Source of the DNA: Actinoplanes sp. NBC_00393
Lineage (GTDB): Bacteria; Actinomycetota; Actinomycetes; Mycobacteriales; Micromonosporaceae
NCBI RefSeq assembly: GCF_036053395.1
Contig: NZ_CP107942.1
Location: 10,902,001 to 10,966,000, forward strand
Length of the DNA: 64,000 nucleotides
Direction: 5' to 3'
Every line of letters begins with the position of its first letter. Within the stretch, counting starts at the first letter, position 1. Positions 53,255 through 60,960 of the stretch are shown piece by piece. The notes beneath the pieces are model-generated. The model was not told where the DNA came from. It worked only from the letters and a program-made list of their open reading frames with translations, and searched no databases. Made by a program: the position numbers and the translations under genes.

Positions 53255-53894
53255 CGTCGAGCAGCAGGTCCAGGGTGAACTCGAACTCCACCTGACTGTC
53301 GCACCAGCCCAGCGTCGGGTCGCCGGCGGCGTGGACCTCGGCGGCGACCATCGCGGTCAGGTGCGGCAGGGCCTCGGCCATCGCGGCGAGCTCCTCCTCC
53401 TCGGCCTCCCCGTCGTCCGGCGTGAAGATCTCCTGCACGAAGCCGAGGGTCATGCTGCCGAACGCGTGCAGCGCCCGGTGCGCCAGCCGGTACGAGAAAC
53501 CGCCGCCGACCAGGGTGGCCAGGATGCCGTCGTAGTAGGCGTACACGACGGGCGGAATGCTGTTCCGGGAGGTCAGCAGGGCGGGCGCCCACGGATGCCC
53601 CAGCATCACCTGCCGTGCGGTGAGGAACCGCTCGCGCAGCGCCGCCCGCCAGTCCTCGACCGGGTCCAGCGTGGCGACCACCGCGCAGATCTCGGTGAGG
53701 ACGGTCTCGACCACCCCGTCGAGCAGGGCTTCCTTGGCCGGCAGGTGGTAGTAGAGCGACATCGCCTCGACGTCCAGGTCGGCGGCGAGGCGGCGCATGG
53801 TCAGCGCCTTGAGCCCCTCGGTGTCGGCGATCGCCACCGCCGCCTGCAACACGCGGTCACGGCTGAGCGGTGTGCGGGACGCTTTCGCTGCCAT
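53232..53894 (-). CDS. TetR-family regulator with TetR_C domain
   Basis: 220 residues. The N-terminal HTH is LKALTMRRLAADLDVEAMSLYYHLPAKEALLDGVVE, the tetracycline-repressor-like subclass, and a TetR_C_1 domain follows. An acidic loop (FTPDDGEAEEEEL) is notable. It is divergent from the DUF4386 gene, with the palindrome 53944-53960 between. Its last five codons lie in the duplicated terminator. Confidence 0.88.
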   Translation of the reverse strand: MAAKASRTPLSRDRVLQAAVAIADTEGLKALTMRRLAADLDVEAMSLYYHLPAKEALLDGVVETVLTEICAVVATLDPVEDWRAALRERFLTARQVMLGHPWAPALLTSRNSIPPVVYAYYDGILATLVGGGFSYRLAHRALHAFGSMTLGFVQEIFTPDDGEAEEEELAAMAEALPHLTAMVAAEVHAAGDPTLGWCDSQVEFEFTLDLLLDGLSRMRG

Positions 53895-53943
53895 CTGGTC
53901 TTCCCACCCCTTGACTCCGGCAGCTACCTTACAGCGTACGACT

Positions 53944-53960
53944 ACCTTACGTCGTAAGGT
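53944..53960. promoter_or_regulatory. TetR operator candidate
   Basis: ACCTTACG-T-CGTAAGGT, a perfect 17-bp palindrome between the tetR (53894) and DUF4386 (53981) starts. A partial copy (CTTACAGCGTACGA) precedes it. Confidence 0.7.
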
Positions 53961-53980
53961 TGCGTTTCGGAGGAGTTCCG

Positions 53981-54670
53981 ATGCACACGCTGATCCGTAC
54001 CGCCCGGACCACCGGGCTGCTCTACCTCGGCATCGCCGTCACCGGCATGCTCGGCTTCCTGATCATCCGGCCGCAGCTCTACGCCGCCGGTGATCCGGCC
54101 GGCACCCTCGCCCACCTGGTCAATGACGAGTCGCTGGCCCGCGCCGGAGTCGCCTTCGAGCTGCTCATCGTCCTCACCCAGGCCCTCACGGCGGTATGGT
54201 TCTACCGCCTCTTCCGCGACTCGGACCGGTTCAACGCCCTCGGCATCGCCGCGTTCGGCCTGGTCAACGCGGCCGTCATCCTGGTCAGCGCGGGCCTGCT
54301 CGGCGCGGCCGTCGAGCTCGCCCAGGATCCGTTCGGCGACACCGCGTCCACCGTGCAGCTGCTCTTTCTGGTCAGCGACAACCTGTGGGCGGTCGGCGCG
54401 ATCTTCTTCGGCCTGTGGCTGATCCCGATGGGCCGCTGCGTGCTCAATTCCGGTCTGATGCCGCGCCCGCTCGGCTGGGTCCTGGTCGCCGGCGGCGTCG
54501 GCTACGTGCTCAGCGCCTTCGTGCGCTACCTGGCGCCCGACGCCGGTCTGTTCTTCGACGCGCTCGCCTTCCCGGCCACGGTGGGCGAGTTCTGGATCAT
54601 CGGCTACCTGCTCGTCCGCGGCGTCCGCCGCTCCGTCGCCGCTCCCGCTTTGGTCCCGGCGGCTGGTTAA
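53981..54670 (+). CDS. DUF4386 membrane protein
   Basis: 229 residues with six hydrophobic helices, beginning ARTTGLLYLGIAVTGMLGF, the DUF4386 hallmark, and carrying DNLWAVGAIFFGLWLIPMG in the middle. Unknown function; such proteins often accompany TetR regulators. ATG 53981 follows GGAGGAG. The stop (TAA, 54668-54670) lies in the left arm of a 20-bp hairpin. Confidence 0.87.
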   Translation: MHTLIRTARTTGLLYLGIAVTGMLGFLIIRPQLYAAGDPAGTLAHLVNDESLARAGVAFELLIVLTQALTAVWFYRLFRDSDRFNALGIAAFGLVNAAVILVSAGLLGAAVELAQDPFGDTASTVQLLFLVSDNLWAVGAIFFGLWLIPMGRCVLNSGLMPRPLGWVLVAGGVGYVLSAFVRYLAPDAGLFFDALAFPATVGEFWIIGYLLVRGVRRSVAAPALVPAAG

Positions 54671-54713
54671 CACGGCTGTTCAGGCCGCCCCGGAACAGCC
54701 GTGTTAACCAGCC
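54661..54713. terminator. Perfect 20-bp hairpin, dispersed element copy 1
   Basis: GGCTGGTTAACACGGCTGTT (54661-54680) and its exact complement (54694-54713) flank a 13-nt loop, starting within the DUF4386 stop codon region. Confidence 0.85.
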
Positions 54714-54726
54714 CGTTCACGTCCGT

Positions 54727-54779
54727 GGCTGGTTAACACGGCTGTTGGTGTTGCCCCGGAACGACCGTGTCGACCAGCC
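54727..54779. terminator. Hairpin, dispersed element copy 2
   Basis: The left arm (54727-54746) is identical to the arm at 54661; the right arm (54760-54779) has decayed at about four positions. It is in tandem with the previous hairpin, 13 bp apart. Confidence 0.75.
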
Positions 54780-54832
54780 CGTTCGGTACGTGGGCGTGGT
54801 CACCGGAGAGCGTCCGCGCCCCGGCCGGACCG

Positions 54833-54838
54833 TAGGCT
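54833..54838 (+). promoter_or_regulatory. Leaderless-type -10 box TAGGCT for 54846
   Basis: TAGGCT ends 7 nt before GTG 54846 and supports it over GTG 54840. Confidence 0.45.
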
Positions 54839-54845
54839 GGTGTCC

Positions 54846-55121
54846 GTGAGTTATCCAGCGGAAAGCCCGGTCCACGCGGTCCGGGTCGAGCGTGCCGGCG
54901 ACCATTTCCGGATCCAGCTGCGGCGGGCCGACGGGCGGATCGACGTGATCCAGCCGGCCTCGGTCGCCGGGAGTCTGCGGACTCCGGGTGACGTCCTGGT
55001 GGAGCTGCTCGCGCAGGGCGTGCCGGAGGACGACGCGGAGCACTGCGTGAGCGAGGTCGAGCCGGGCTTCAACGCCAAGGCGGAGCTGGCGCGGCGCTCC
55101 TCGGCCACCACCCGGCGCTGA
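54846..55121 (+). CDS. Small hypothetical protein
   Basis: 91 residues, soluble, alpha/beta: HAVRVERAGDHFRIQLRRADGRIDVIQPA, then LLAQGVPEDDAEHCVSEVEPGFNAKAEL. No family is recognised. Good codon bias and a leaderless promoter box support expression. It is convergent with the decayed TetR gene. Confidence 0.5.
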   Translation: MSYPAESPVHAVRVERAGDHFRIQLRRADGRIDVIQPASVAGSLRTPGDVLVELLAQGVPEDDAEHCVSEVEPGFNAKAELARRSSATTRR

Positions 55122-55174
55122 GGGCGGCCGCTCAACAAGCGGACGATGTCAACCGGCGCAGCGGCTCCCGTGCC

Positions 55175-55771
55175 TCATCTGGCCGATCGGGAGGCGGCGG
55201 CCAAGCGGCTGTCGACAGCCGTGCGGGCCCGGCGGTACGCGGCGGCGTCGTCCTGGAGCAGTGACGTGGCGTTGGCCGCCTGCAGGAACGCGACCAGCTC
55301 GAACACCAGCTGCTCGGCGTCCACGTCGGCGGCGAGCTCGCCGAGGTCGCGGGCCTCCTCGGCGGTCCGGACCAGCAGCCGGGTCCAGTCCTTTCCCGGC
55401 TGTGGTCAGCGTGTCCCGGACCCGGCCGGGGCGGGCGTCGAACTCGGCGTTGACCGAGAAGAAGAAGAAGCAGCCGCCGGCGAAGACCCGCCGTTCCGAG
55501 TAGCTCAGCCAGTTCTCCAGGAGCCGGGTCAGCCGGTCCCGGCCGGGCTCGGCGGCGAGGGCCGGTTCGACCACCTCGTCGAGGAAGACCGTGGTGGCGG
55601 TGCGGATGGTGGCGAGCTGCAGCTCCTCCTTGGAGCCGAAGTAGCCGAACAACCCGCTCTTGCTCAGGCCCAGGTCGGTGGCGAGGCGCCCGATCGTCAG
55701 CCCGTCGAGGCCGTCCTGGGAGGCGAGGTCGGCGGCCCGCCGCAGGATGGTCTCCCGCGCCCGGTCGTCAC
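55175..55771 (-). pseudogene. TetR-family regulator, frameshifted and lacking a clear start
   Basis: The N-terminal part reads ARETILRRAADLASQDGLDGLTIGRLATDLGLSKSGLFGYFGSKEELQLATI, a good TetR HTH. After VRDTLTTAGK the frame is lost. Dropping one base in the T3 run at 55392-55394 restores DWTRLLVRTAEEARDLGELAADVDAEQLVFELVAFLQAANATSLLQDD... to a stop at 55175, the expected C-terminal domain. No start codon exists in frame near the HTH; the nearest GTG (55771) is one frame off. The gene is therefore broken at both ends, or the sequence carries two errors. Confidence 0.7.
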
Positions 55772-55774
55772 GGG

Positions 55775-55867
55775 GGCGAGGTGGTTCCGGTGCCCGAAAC
55801 CGCGCCGGCCCTCGATCGGCTGCTCGGGCTGCTGGGCCGCGACCCGGCCTGGAGCCCGGCGCGTTGA
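55775..55867 (+). pseudogene. C-terminal remnant of a gene divergent from the tetR
   Basis: A 30-residue frame, GEVVPVPETAPALDRLLGLLGRDPAWSPAR then stop, has codon bias of a real gene end but no start. It abuts the truncated tetR 5' end. The GEVV and VPVPETAPALDRLL pattern recalls ketopantoate-reductase C-termini, a weak guess. It looks like the residue of an internal deletion that removed the tetR start and most of a divergent target gene. Confidence 0.35.
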
Positions 55868-55877
55868 CCGCCGGCGG

Positions 55878-55883
55878 TACGGT
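55878..55883 (+). promoter_or_regulatory. Leaderless-type -10 box TACGGT for 55890
   Basis: TACGGT ends 6 nt before GTG 55890. Confidence 0.45.
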
Positions 55884-55889
55884 CACGCC

Positions 55890-56309
55890 GTGCGATGGCG
55901 GGTACGGCTGACAGCGCTGGCCGCGGCGGGCGGGTTCCTCGCCGTGGCCCTGGCGATCCGGCTGCTGGTCAGCACCGGTGGAGTCCTCGACGGCTCGGGC
56001 GTCCTGGCACAGCATTCCGGGACAGCGCTGTACGCCTCGATGATCTACGCGGGGGTGTTCCTGCTCGCTCCGGCCACCCGGCCGATGGTCGCCGGCGCGG
56101 TGGCGATCGCTTCCTGCTGGACCGTCGAGCTCCTGCAGCTCACCGGCATTCCCGCGGAGCTGTCCGAGCGCAGCCTGCTCGCCCGGCTGGCGCTCGGGGT
56201 CGCCTTCGACCCGGTCGACCTCATCTGGTACCCGGTCGGTGTGCTTCCCGTGGTCGCGCTGCACCACGTGCTGGCCGGTAAACGGGTGGCCACCGCGGCC
56301 CGGGCCTGA
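55890..56309 (+). CDS. DUF2809-family membrane protein
   Basis: 139 residues with four hydrophobic helices and the DUF2809 signature: YAGVFLLAPATRP, SCWTVELLQLTGIPAELSERSLLARLALGVAFDPVDLIWYPVG. Function unknown. GTG 55890, leaderless. It ends just before the leader peptide of the ABC-F gene; the next promoter box lies 1 bp after its stop. Confidence 0.8.
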   Translation: MRWRVRLTALAAAGGFLAVALAIRLLVSTGGVLDGSGVLAQHSGTALYASMIYAGVFLLAPATRPMVAGAVAIASCWTVELLQLTGIPAELSERSLLARLALGVAFDPVDLIWYPVGVLPVVALHHVLAGKRVATAARA

Positions 56310-56310
56310 C

Positions 56311-56316
56311 TACTCT
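56311..56316 (+). promoter_or_regulatory. Leaderless-type -10 box TACTCT for the ABC-F leader
   Basis: TACTCT ends 6 nt before GTG 56323, placing the transcript start at or next to the leader-peptide start codon. Confidence 0.5.
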
Positions 56317-56322
56317 TGCCGC

Positions 56323-56346
56323 GTGTCATACGTCTTCTACCTCTGA
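56323..56346 (+). CDS. Leader peptide MSYVFYL upstream of the ABC-F gene
   Basis: An eight-codon frame (GTG...TGA) placed 6 nt after a TANNNT box, hence probably leaderless. The Tyr/Val/Phe-rich peptide is of the kind that lets ribosomes stall with an antibiotic bound. Its last codons (CCTCTGAG, 56340-56347) can pair with CTCGGAGG at 56400-56407, which holds the ABC-F ribosome-binding site. It would act in cis as a sensor rather than as a product. Confidence 0.6.
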   Translation: MSYVFYL

Positions 56347-56407
56347 GTTCGGCTCCGTTTCAGACCGGAGTCGGCTTCACCCTGCCCTGAGCAGGGTTTC
56401 TCGGAGG
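56340..56407 (+). promoter_or_regulatory. Attenuator / ribosome-site sequestering leader of the ABC-F gene
   Basis: Three foldable elements are seen. First, CGGCTCCG (56350-56357) pairs with CGGAGTCG (56366-56373). Second, ACCCTGC (56379-56385) pairs with GCAGGGT (56391-56397) and is followed by TTCT, like a terminator. Third, CCTCTGAG (56340-56347) pairs with CTCGGAGG (56400-56407), which would bury the ribosome site. A ribosome stalled on the leader would cover the left strand of the third pairing. Confidence 0.55.
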
Positions 56408-56414
56408 AAAGAAG

Positions 56415-58028
56415 ATGTCTGTCAGCATCACTCTGCCCGCGCGCGCCCGGGCACAACTCGTCGCTACCCAACTCCGCGTCGTCCGCGGCGGCCGTACCGT
56501 GCTCGACGGTGTGGACCTGGCGGTCTCGGCCGGGATGCGGTGCGGTGTCATCGGCGAGAACGGCCGCGGCAAGACCACCCTCCTTCAGGTGTTGAGCGGC
56601 GTGCTCACGCCGGACAGCGGCGCCGTTCAGCGGCTCGGCACGATCGGCGTGGCCGAGCAGGAGATGGCCTCGGCCGGCGGCGAGACGGTCGGCGACACGA
56701 TCGACACCGAGCTGGCCGACGTCCGGGCGGCGCTCCGGGCCCTGAACGAGGCCGCGCTGGCCCTCAGCGGCGAGCAGCCGGGAGCGGACGAGGTCGCGCC
56801 GGCCCTCAGCGGCGGGCGGCCAGGAGCGGACGAGGCCTATGCGCGAGCGCTGGAGGTGGCCGAGCTGCTCGATGCCTGGGACGCGGATCGCCGGGTCGAC
56901 CTCGCGCTGGAGAGCCTCGGCGCGGTCACCGACCGGCAACGGCCGCTGCGCACGCTGTCGGTGGGGCAGCGCTACCGGGTGCGGCTGGCCTGCCTGCTCG
57001 GCGCCAACCATGACTTCCTGCTGCTGGACGAGCCGACGAACCACCTGGACGCGGCCGGCCTGGACTTCCTCACCGCCCGGCTGCGCGAGCACCCCGGCGG
57101 GATCGTCGTGGTCAGCCACGACCGGGCGCTGCTCGCGGACGTGGCGACCACCATTCTGGACCTCGACCCGAGCCGGGACGGCCGGCCCGCGGTGTACGGC
57201 GGTGGGTACGCCGGATATCAGGACGGGCGGGCGGCGGCGCTGGCCCGGTGGGAGCAGGAGTACGAGCGGCAGCAGGCCGAACACGCCCGGCTGACCCAGG
57301 ACTTGTCGGCGGCGCAGGACCGCCTCGTCACCGGCTGGCGGCCGGACAAGGGGACCGGCAAGCACAAGCGGGCGACCCGCGCGCCGGGCCTCGTCCGGTC
57401 GGTGCACCGGCGCCGCGACGACCTGGAACGGCATGCGGTGACCGCGCCGGCGCCGCCGCTGCGGTTCCGGATGCCGGAGCTGCCCGCGCGGCCCGGCGTG
57501 CTGCTGTCGGCGGCGGAGGTCACGGTCGACGGGCGGCTGCGCAAGCCGGTGTCGCTCGCGGTGGAGTCCGGGTCGCGCCTGGTGGTGACCGGGCCGAACG
57601 GTTCGGGCAAGTCCACACTGCTCGCCGTCCTGGCGGGACTGCAGGAGACCTCTTCGGGGGTGGTTCGGGGTGCTCCGGGCGTACGCATCGGGCTGTTGTC
57701 GCAGGAATCGCCGGAGCGTGCCGCGCAGAGCCCACCGTGGGTGACGGAGGCGGTCGCGGATCTGGGGTTGTTGCCGGCGGCCGATCGCGGCCGGCCGGTG
57801 CCCGAGTTGTCCACCGGGCAGCAGCGGCGGCTGGACCTGGCGATGCTGCTGGCGTCGCGGCCGCACGTGCTCCTGCTGGACGAGCCGACCAACCACCTGT
57901 CGATCGCATTGGTGGATGAACTGACCGAGGCGTTGCGGGTCACCCCGGCCGCGGTCGTGGTCGCCACGCATGATCGGCAGATGCGGCGGGACGTGTCCGG
58001 CTGGCCCGAACTGACGCTGGCGGACTAA
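56415..58028 (+). CDS. ABC-F ribosomal protection protein
   Basis: 537 residues, two ABC domains without membrane segments. NBD1 has GENGRGKTT, signature LSVGQ and LLLDEPTNHLD. The linker (about 275-345) is basic and helical (WRPDKGTGKHKRATRA). NBD2 has GPNGSGKST, LSTGQQRR and LLLDEPTNHLS, with Ser replacing the usual terminal Asp. Class members eject antibiotics from the ribosome. A 14-residue tandem duplication (about 116-143) sits in NBD1. GGAGGAAAG precedes ATG 56415. The leader peptide and hairpins upstream indicate drug-responsive attenuation. Confidence 0.9.
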   Translation: MSVSITLPARARAQLVATQLRVVRGGRTVLDGVDLAVSAGMRCGVIGENGRGKTTLLQVLSGVLTPDSGAVQRLGTIGVAEQEMASAGGETVGDTIDTELADVRAALRALNEAALALSGEQPGADEVAPALSGGRPGADEAYARALEVAELLDAWDADRRVDLALESLGAVTDRQRPLRTLSVGQRYRVRLACLLGANHDFLLLDEPTNHLDAAGLDFLTARLREHPGGIVVVSHDRALLADVATTILDLDPSRDGRPAVYGGGYAGYQDGRAAALARWEQEYERQQAEHARLTQDLSAAQDRLVTGWRPDKGTGKHKRATRAPGLVRSVHRRRDDLERHAVTAPAPPLRFRMPELPARPGVLLSAAEVTVDGRLRKPVSLAVESGSRLVVTGPNGSGKSTLLAVLAGLQETSSGVVRGAPGVRIGLLSQESPERAAQSPPWVTEAVADLGLLPAADRGRPVPELSTGQQRRLDLAMLLASRPHVLLLDEPTNHLSIALVDELTEALRVTPAAVVVATHDRQMRRDVSGWPELTLAD

Positions 58029-58090
58029 TCCTTGATCTGCCAGCCTGTGTCCGGTATCGAACATTCCCGGCTGCCGCAAAGTGAAAGATC

Positions 58091-58096
58091 TAAATT
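58091..58096 (+). promoter_or_regulatory. Leaderless-type -10 box TAAATT for 58103
   Basis: TAAATT ends 6 nt before ATG 58103 in a locally AT-rich stretch. Confidence 0.45.
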
Positions 58097-58102
58097 CCTG
58101 AC

Positions 58103-58642
58103 ATGTCACTGCAACCGCATCAAAGCCACGCTGGTGACGTATCAGGTCGGCCAGTGCTGGCTCCACACCTCCAGGAGACCATCGAGTCACTCGCCGCGGG
58201 CGAGACGGCAAGGGAGATGGCAGCGCGCCTGTACATCTCCACGAACACCGTCAAGTCCCGGCTCAGGACGCTCTACCGGCAGCTCGGCGCCCGGGACCAG
58301 GCGCACGCTGTCGCGATCGCGTTCCGGCTCGGCGTGCTCCGCACGATGGACGGCCCCGCGTCCCGCCGCGGCGGGGCCGTCCCGGTCACCCAGCCGGTGG
58401 TCGTCGCCGGTCTGAACCCGCAGCGGCTCCGCACCACGATCGCCGATCTGACGGCGCTGTTACGCGTCGCCGAATTGGCTCCCTGTCCGCAAACAACAAC
58501 GACGGCGCGGGAGCTCCTGCGGTACGTGGGTGAGCTCGCGCGCGGCAATCTCGCCCAGCCGGACGGTGACCCGCAGGCCGTGCTGGAGAAGATCGCCGAG
58601 ATCGCCGAAACGGCCACCGACCAGGTGGTGCTGACCAACTAG
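58103..58642 (+). CDS. LuxR-type HTH protein
   Basis: 179 residues. The LuxR HTH is N-terminal (about 20-75): LAPHLQETIESLAAGETAREMAARLYISTNTVKSRLRTLYRQLGARDQAHAVAIAFRLGVL. The rest is an uncharacterised helical region rather than a receiver. Unusually for LuxR proteins, the HTH comes first. It is transcribed alone; a role near the ABC-F gene is possible but unsupported. Confidence 0.8.
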   Translation: MSLQPHQSHAGDVSGRPVLAPHLQETIESLAAGETAREMAARLYISTNTVKSRLRTLYRQLGARDQAHAVAIAFRLGVLRTMDGPASRRGGAVPVTQPVVVAGLNPQRLRTTIADLTALLRVAELAPCPQTTTTARELLRYVGELARGNLAQPDGDPQAVLEKIAEIAETATDQVVLTN

Positions 58643-58714
58643 AACCCCGACGATCTGGAGTGGCCGGCGGCCACCCGGTAAGTCACCCCCGGTGTGGCCG
58701 CCCTAGCCACCGTT

Positions 58715-60076
58715 CTACTGATTGACGGACACCCCCGCGCCGTCGGGGCGCGGTGACGGGATCCGGAAACCGGCGTTGCCGATGACGGCGGTCGGCGACG
58801 GCTCGGCCGTCTCGAATCCGCAGCTCGCCAGGGTGTGCTGGCGCAACATCAGCGAGGTCGGCAGCGGGGCGATCTCCCGCCAGGCGAAGCACTCGCGGAT
58901 GATGGCGGCGTTGACGCCACCGGTGAGGTCGCGGTCGGCCTGCAGCATGGTCCGCAGCACGCCGTGATAGGTGAGGAAGTCCGGCGAGACGGTGCCCCAG
59001 GTTACGGCGAGCAGCCGGCCCACGTAGTCGCGGGCGAGCAGCAGCGACTCCTTGAACGCGGACTCGTTGCCGGTGTAGGCCGCGGTGAACTCCTCCTGGA
59101 TCTGGGTGAGGTCGTGCGACGTACCGGGCAGGTTCGTCGAGCGGATCCGCAGGTCGTCGCTGATCAGCTTCTTGGCGACCAGGTCGTGCTGGAACACCTC
59201 GACCATGGTGTCGAAGATGGCGCCGGTCAGCGGCAGCGACCGCTCGTGCGGCTGCTCGCTGACGTCCGACATGCGCAGCCCGTTGAACGCGATCCGGATC
59301 TGCCGGCTGTCCGAGAGCTCGCCGACCCGGTCCAGGCCGTTGATGGTGAGCAGATTTCCCTTGGTGCTCTCCAGCAGGTGGTCCACCACGGAGTGGAAGT
59401 GCAGCGAGGCGATGATGGCCACCAGGTCGCCGGAGGACTCGTGCATGCCGCCGTAGTCGATGCCCTGGTCGGCCGGGCTGGACGGGAAGCCCACCTCGGA
59501 GAAGATGATGCTGTGACCCAGTTCGTGGGCGAGTACGTCGAAGTTCTCGCAGTACGGCCGGGTGTGGTCGATGGTGCCGTTGGCGGTGCGGCCGAAACCG
59601 AACTCGAGGAAGCCGTAACCGGACTGGGCGTTGTTCCACTCGATCAGCGGGATCAGTTCCAGCCGGGCGAAGTCGGACTCGAAGTGCCACTGGATGGTGT
59701 GGTCGAAGTAGTCCTCCCAGATGTCCAGGACCCGGCGCACGGTGGCGTACATGGTGGCGGCCGAGAACTCCCGGCTGGTCGGGTCGAGGTGGTCGAAGTG
59801 GCCGTCCTCGCCGGCCCGGACCGGAGGCCGGGAGCTGCCCTGGAACGGCGGGCGGAAGAACCGGTTGTACGGCAGCTTGCCGACCGCGTCCACCACGAAC
59901 ATCCGCTCGTCGGCTGGACCGGCCTGGATCGCGGCGGGTTCGAGCGCGATGACCACCTGCTCCGGTTCCGGGAACAGTGGGCCGGAGCCGTCGGCTTTCT
60001 GAAGGAAGCGTGGTTGCGGGAAGATCCGGAAACGGGTACCGGAGTCAGCGATCCGGCGGTCGAGTTCTAGGGACAT
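58715..60076 (-). CDS. HExGH zinc metalloprotease-like protein (gluzincin type)
   Basis: 453 residues with no signal peptide or propeptide. HELGH (184-188) supplies two zinc His and the catalytic Glu; Glu213 in GGMHESSGDLVAII is the third ligand, as in thermolysin-type gluzincins. HERSLPLTGAIFDTMVEVF further on resembles the M4/M36 substrate region. ATG 60076 follows AGGAGG; a start at 60169 lacks one. It may be a cytoplasmic peptidase, or it may leave the cell without a classical signal. It is divergent from the NmrA-like gene. Confidence 0.7.
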   Translation of the reverse strand: MSLELDRRIADSGTRFRIFPQPRFLQKADGSGPLFPEPEQVVIALEPAAIQAGPADERMFVVDAVGKLPYNRFFRPPFQGSSRPPVRAGEDGHFDHLDPTSREFSAATMYATVRRVLDIWEDYFDHTIQWHFESDFARLELIPLIEWNNAQSGYGFLEFGFGRTANGTIDHTRPYCENFDVLAHELGHSIIFSEVGFPSSPADQGIDYGGMHESSGDLVAIIASLHFHSVVDHLLESTKGNLLTINGLDRVGELSDSRQIRIAFNGLRMSDVSEQPHERSLPLTGAIFDTMVEVFQHDLVAKKLISDDLRIRSTNLPGTSHDLTQIQEEFTAAYTGNESAFKESLLLARDYVGRLLAVTWGTVSPDFLTYHGVLRTMLQADRDLTGGVNAAIIRECFAWREIAPLPTSLMLRQHTLASCGFETAEPSPTAVIGNAGFRIPSPRPDGAGVSVNQ

Positions 60077-60198
60077 CGGAAGACCTCCTGAGGCCGAGAC
60101 CTCCAGCGGACTCGCGCGCTGACCGCGAGTCAACGAAGGTGTCCAAGAACCATCCGAAATCGCTGTCACATCGGGGTTTGCTGTCCCGTCCTGATGAC

Positions 60199-60960
60199 AT
60201 GAGTGTTATCGCGGTGGCCGGTGGAACCGGCGTTGTCGGACAGCGGGTCGTCGAGGCGGCCCGCAACGAGGGGCACGAGGTGCGGGTGATCTCCCGGTCG
60301 AACGGGGTGGACCTGAGCACCGGGGCGGGGCTCGACGACGCCCTGCGCGGCGTGCAGGTGGTGATCGACACGGCGAACGTCACCACGATGAGCCGGGCGA
60401 AGTCGGTGGAGTTCTTCCAGACCACGACCGGGCACCTGCTCGCGGCCGAACAGCGGGCCGGAGTCGCCCACCACGTGCTCCTGTCGATCATCGGGATCGA
60501 CCGGGTGGACAACGGGTACTACGCGGGGAAGCGCCGGCAGGAGGAGCTGGTCACGGCCGGGCCGGTGCCCTGGACGATCCTGCGGGCCGGCCAGTTCTTC
60601 GAGTTCGCCGGCCAGATGCTGGACCAGCTGCCCGGCCTGCTCACCCCGATGCCGAAGATGCTCAGCCAGCCGGTGGCCGCCGCCGAGGTGGCCGCCGAGC
60701 TGGTCCGGCTCGCGGGCAGGGAGCCGCAGGGCTTCGCTCCGGAGATCGCCGGGCCGGAGCAGCTCTGGATCGCAGACATGGCCCGGGACGTGATCCGAGC
60801 CCGGCACCAACGGCGGATCCTGCTGCCGTTCCGGGTGCCGGGCTCGGTCGGCCGTGCGATGGCCGGGGGTGGTCAGCTGCCCACCGGGGAGGTGACGCTG
60901 GGCCGGATGCGGTTCGCCGAGTGGCTGGCCGCGGAAGAGGTCAGCCGAGCGGGCGGCTGA
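60199..60960 (+). CDS. NmrA/NAD(P)H-binding atypical SDR
   Basis: 253 residues. The N-terminal IAVAGGTGVVGQRVVEAA is the GxxGxxG dinucleotide motif; HHVLLSIIGIDR and YYAGKRRQEELV match NmrA-like proteins that lack the classical YxxxK spacing. A quinone-reductase-like or redox-sensing role is possible. It overlaps the convergent HAAS gene by 20 bp. Confidence 0.85.
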   Translation: MSVIAVAGGTGVVGQRVVEAARNEGHEVRVISRSNGVDLSTGAGLDDALRGVQVVIDTANVTTMSRAKSVEFFQTTTGHLLAAEQRAGVAHHVLLSIIGIDRVDNGYYAGKRRQEELVTAGPVPWTILRAGQFFEFAGQMLDQLPGLLTPMPKMLSQPVAAAEVAAELVRLAGREPQGFAPEIAGPEQLWIADMARDVIRARHQRRILLPFRVPGSVGRAMAGGGQLPTGEVTLGRMRFAEWLAAEEVSRAGG

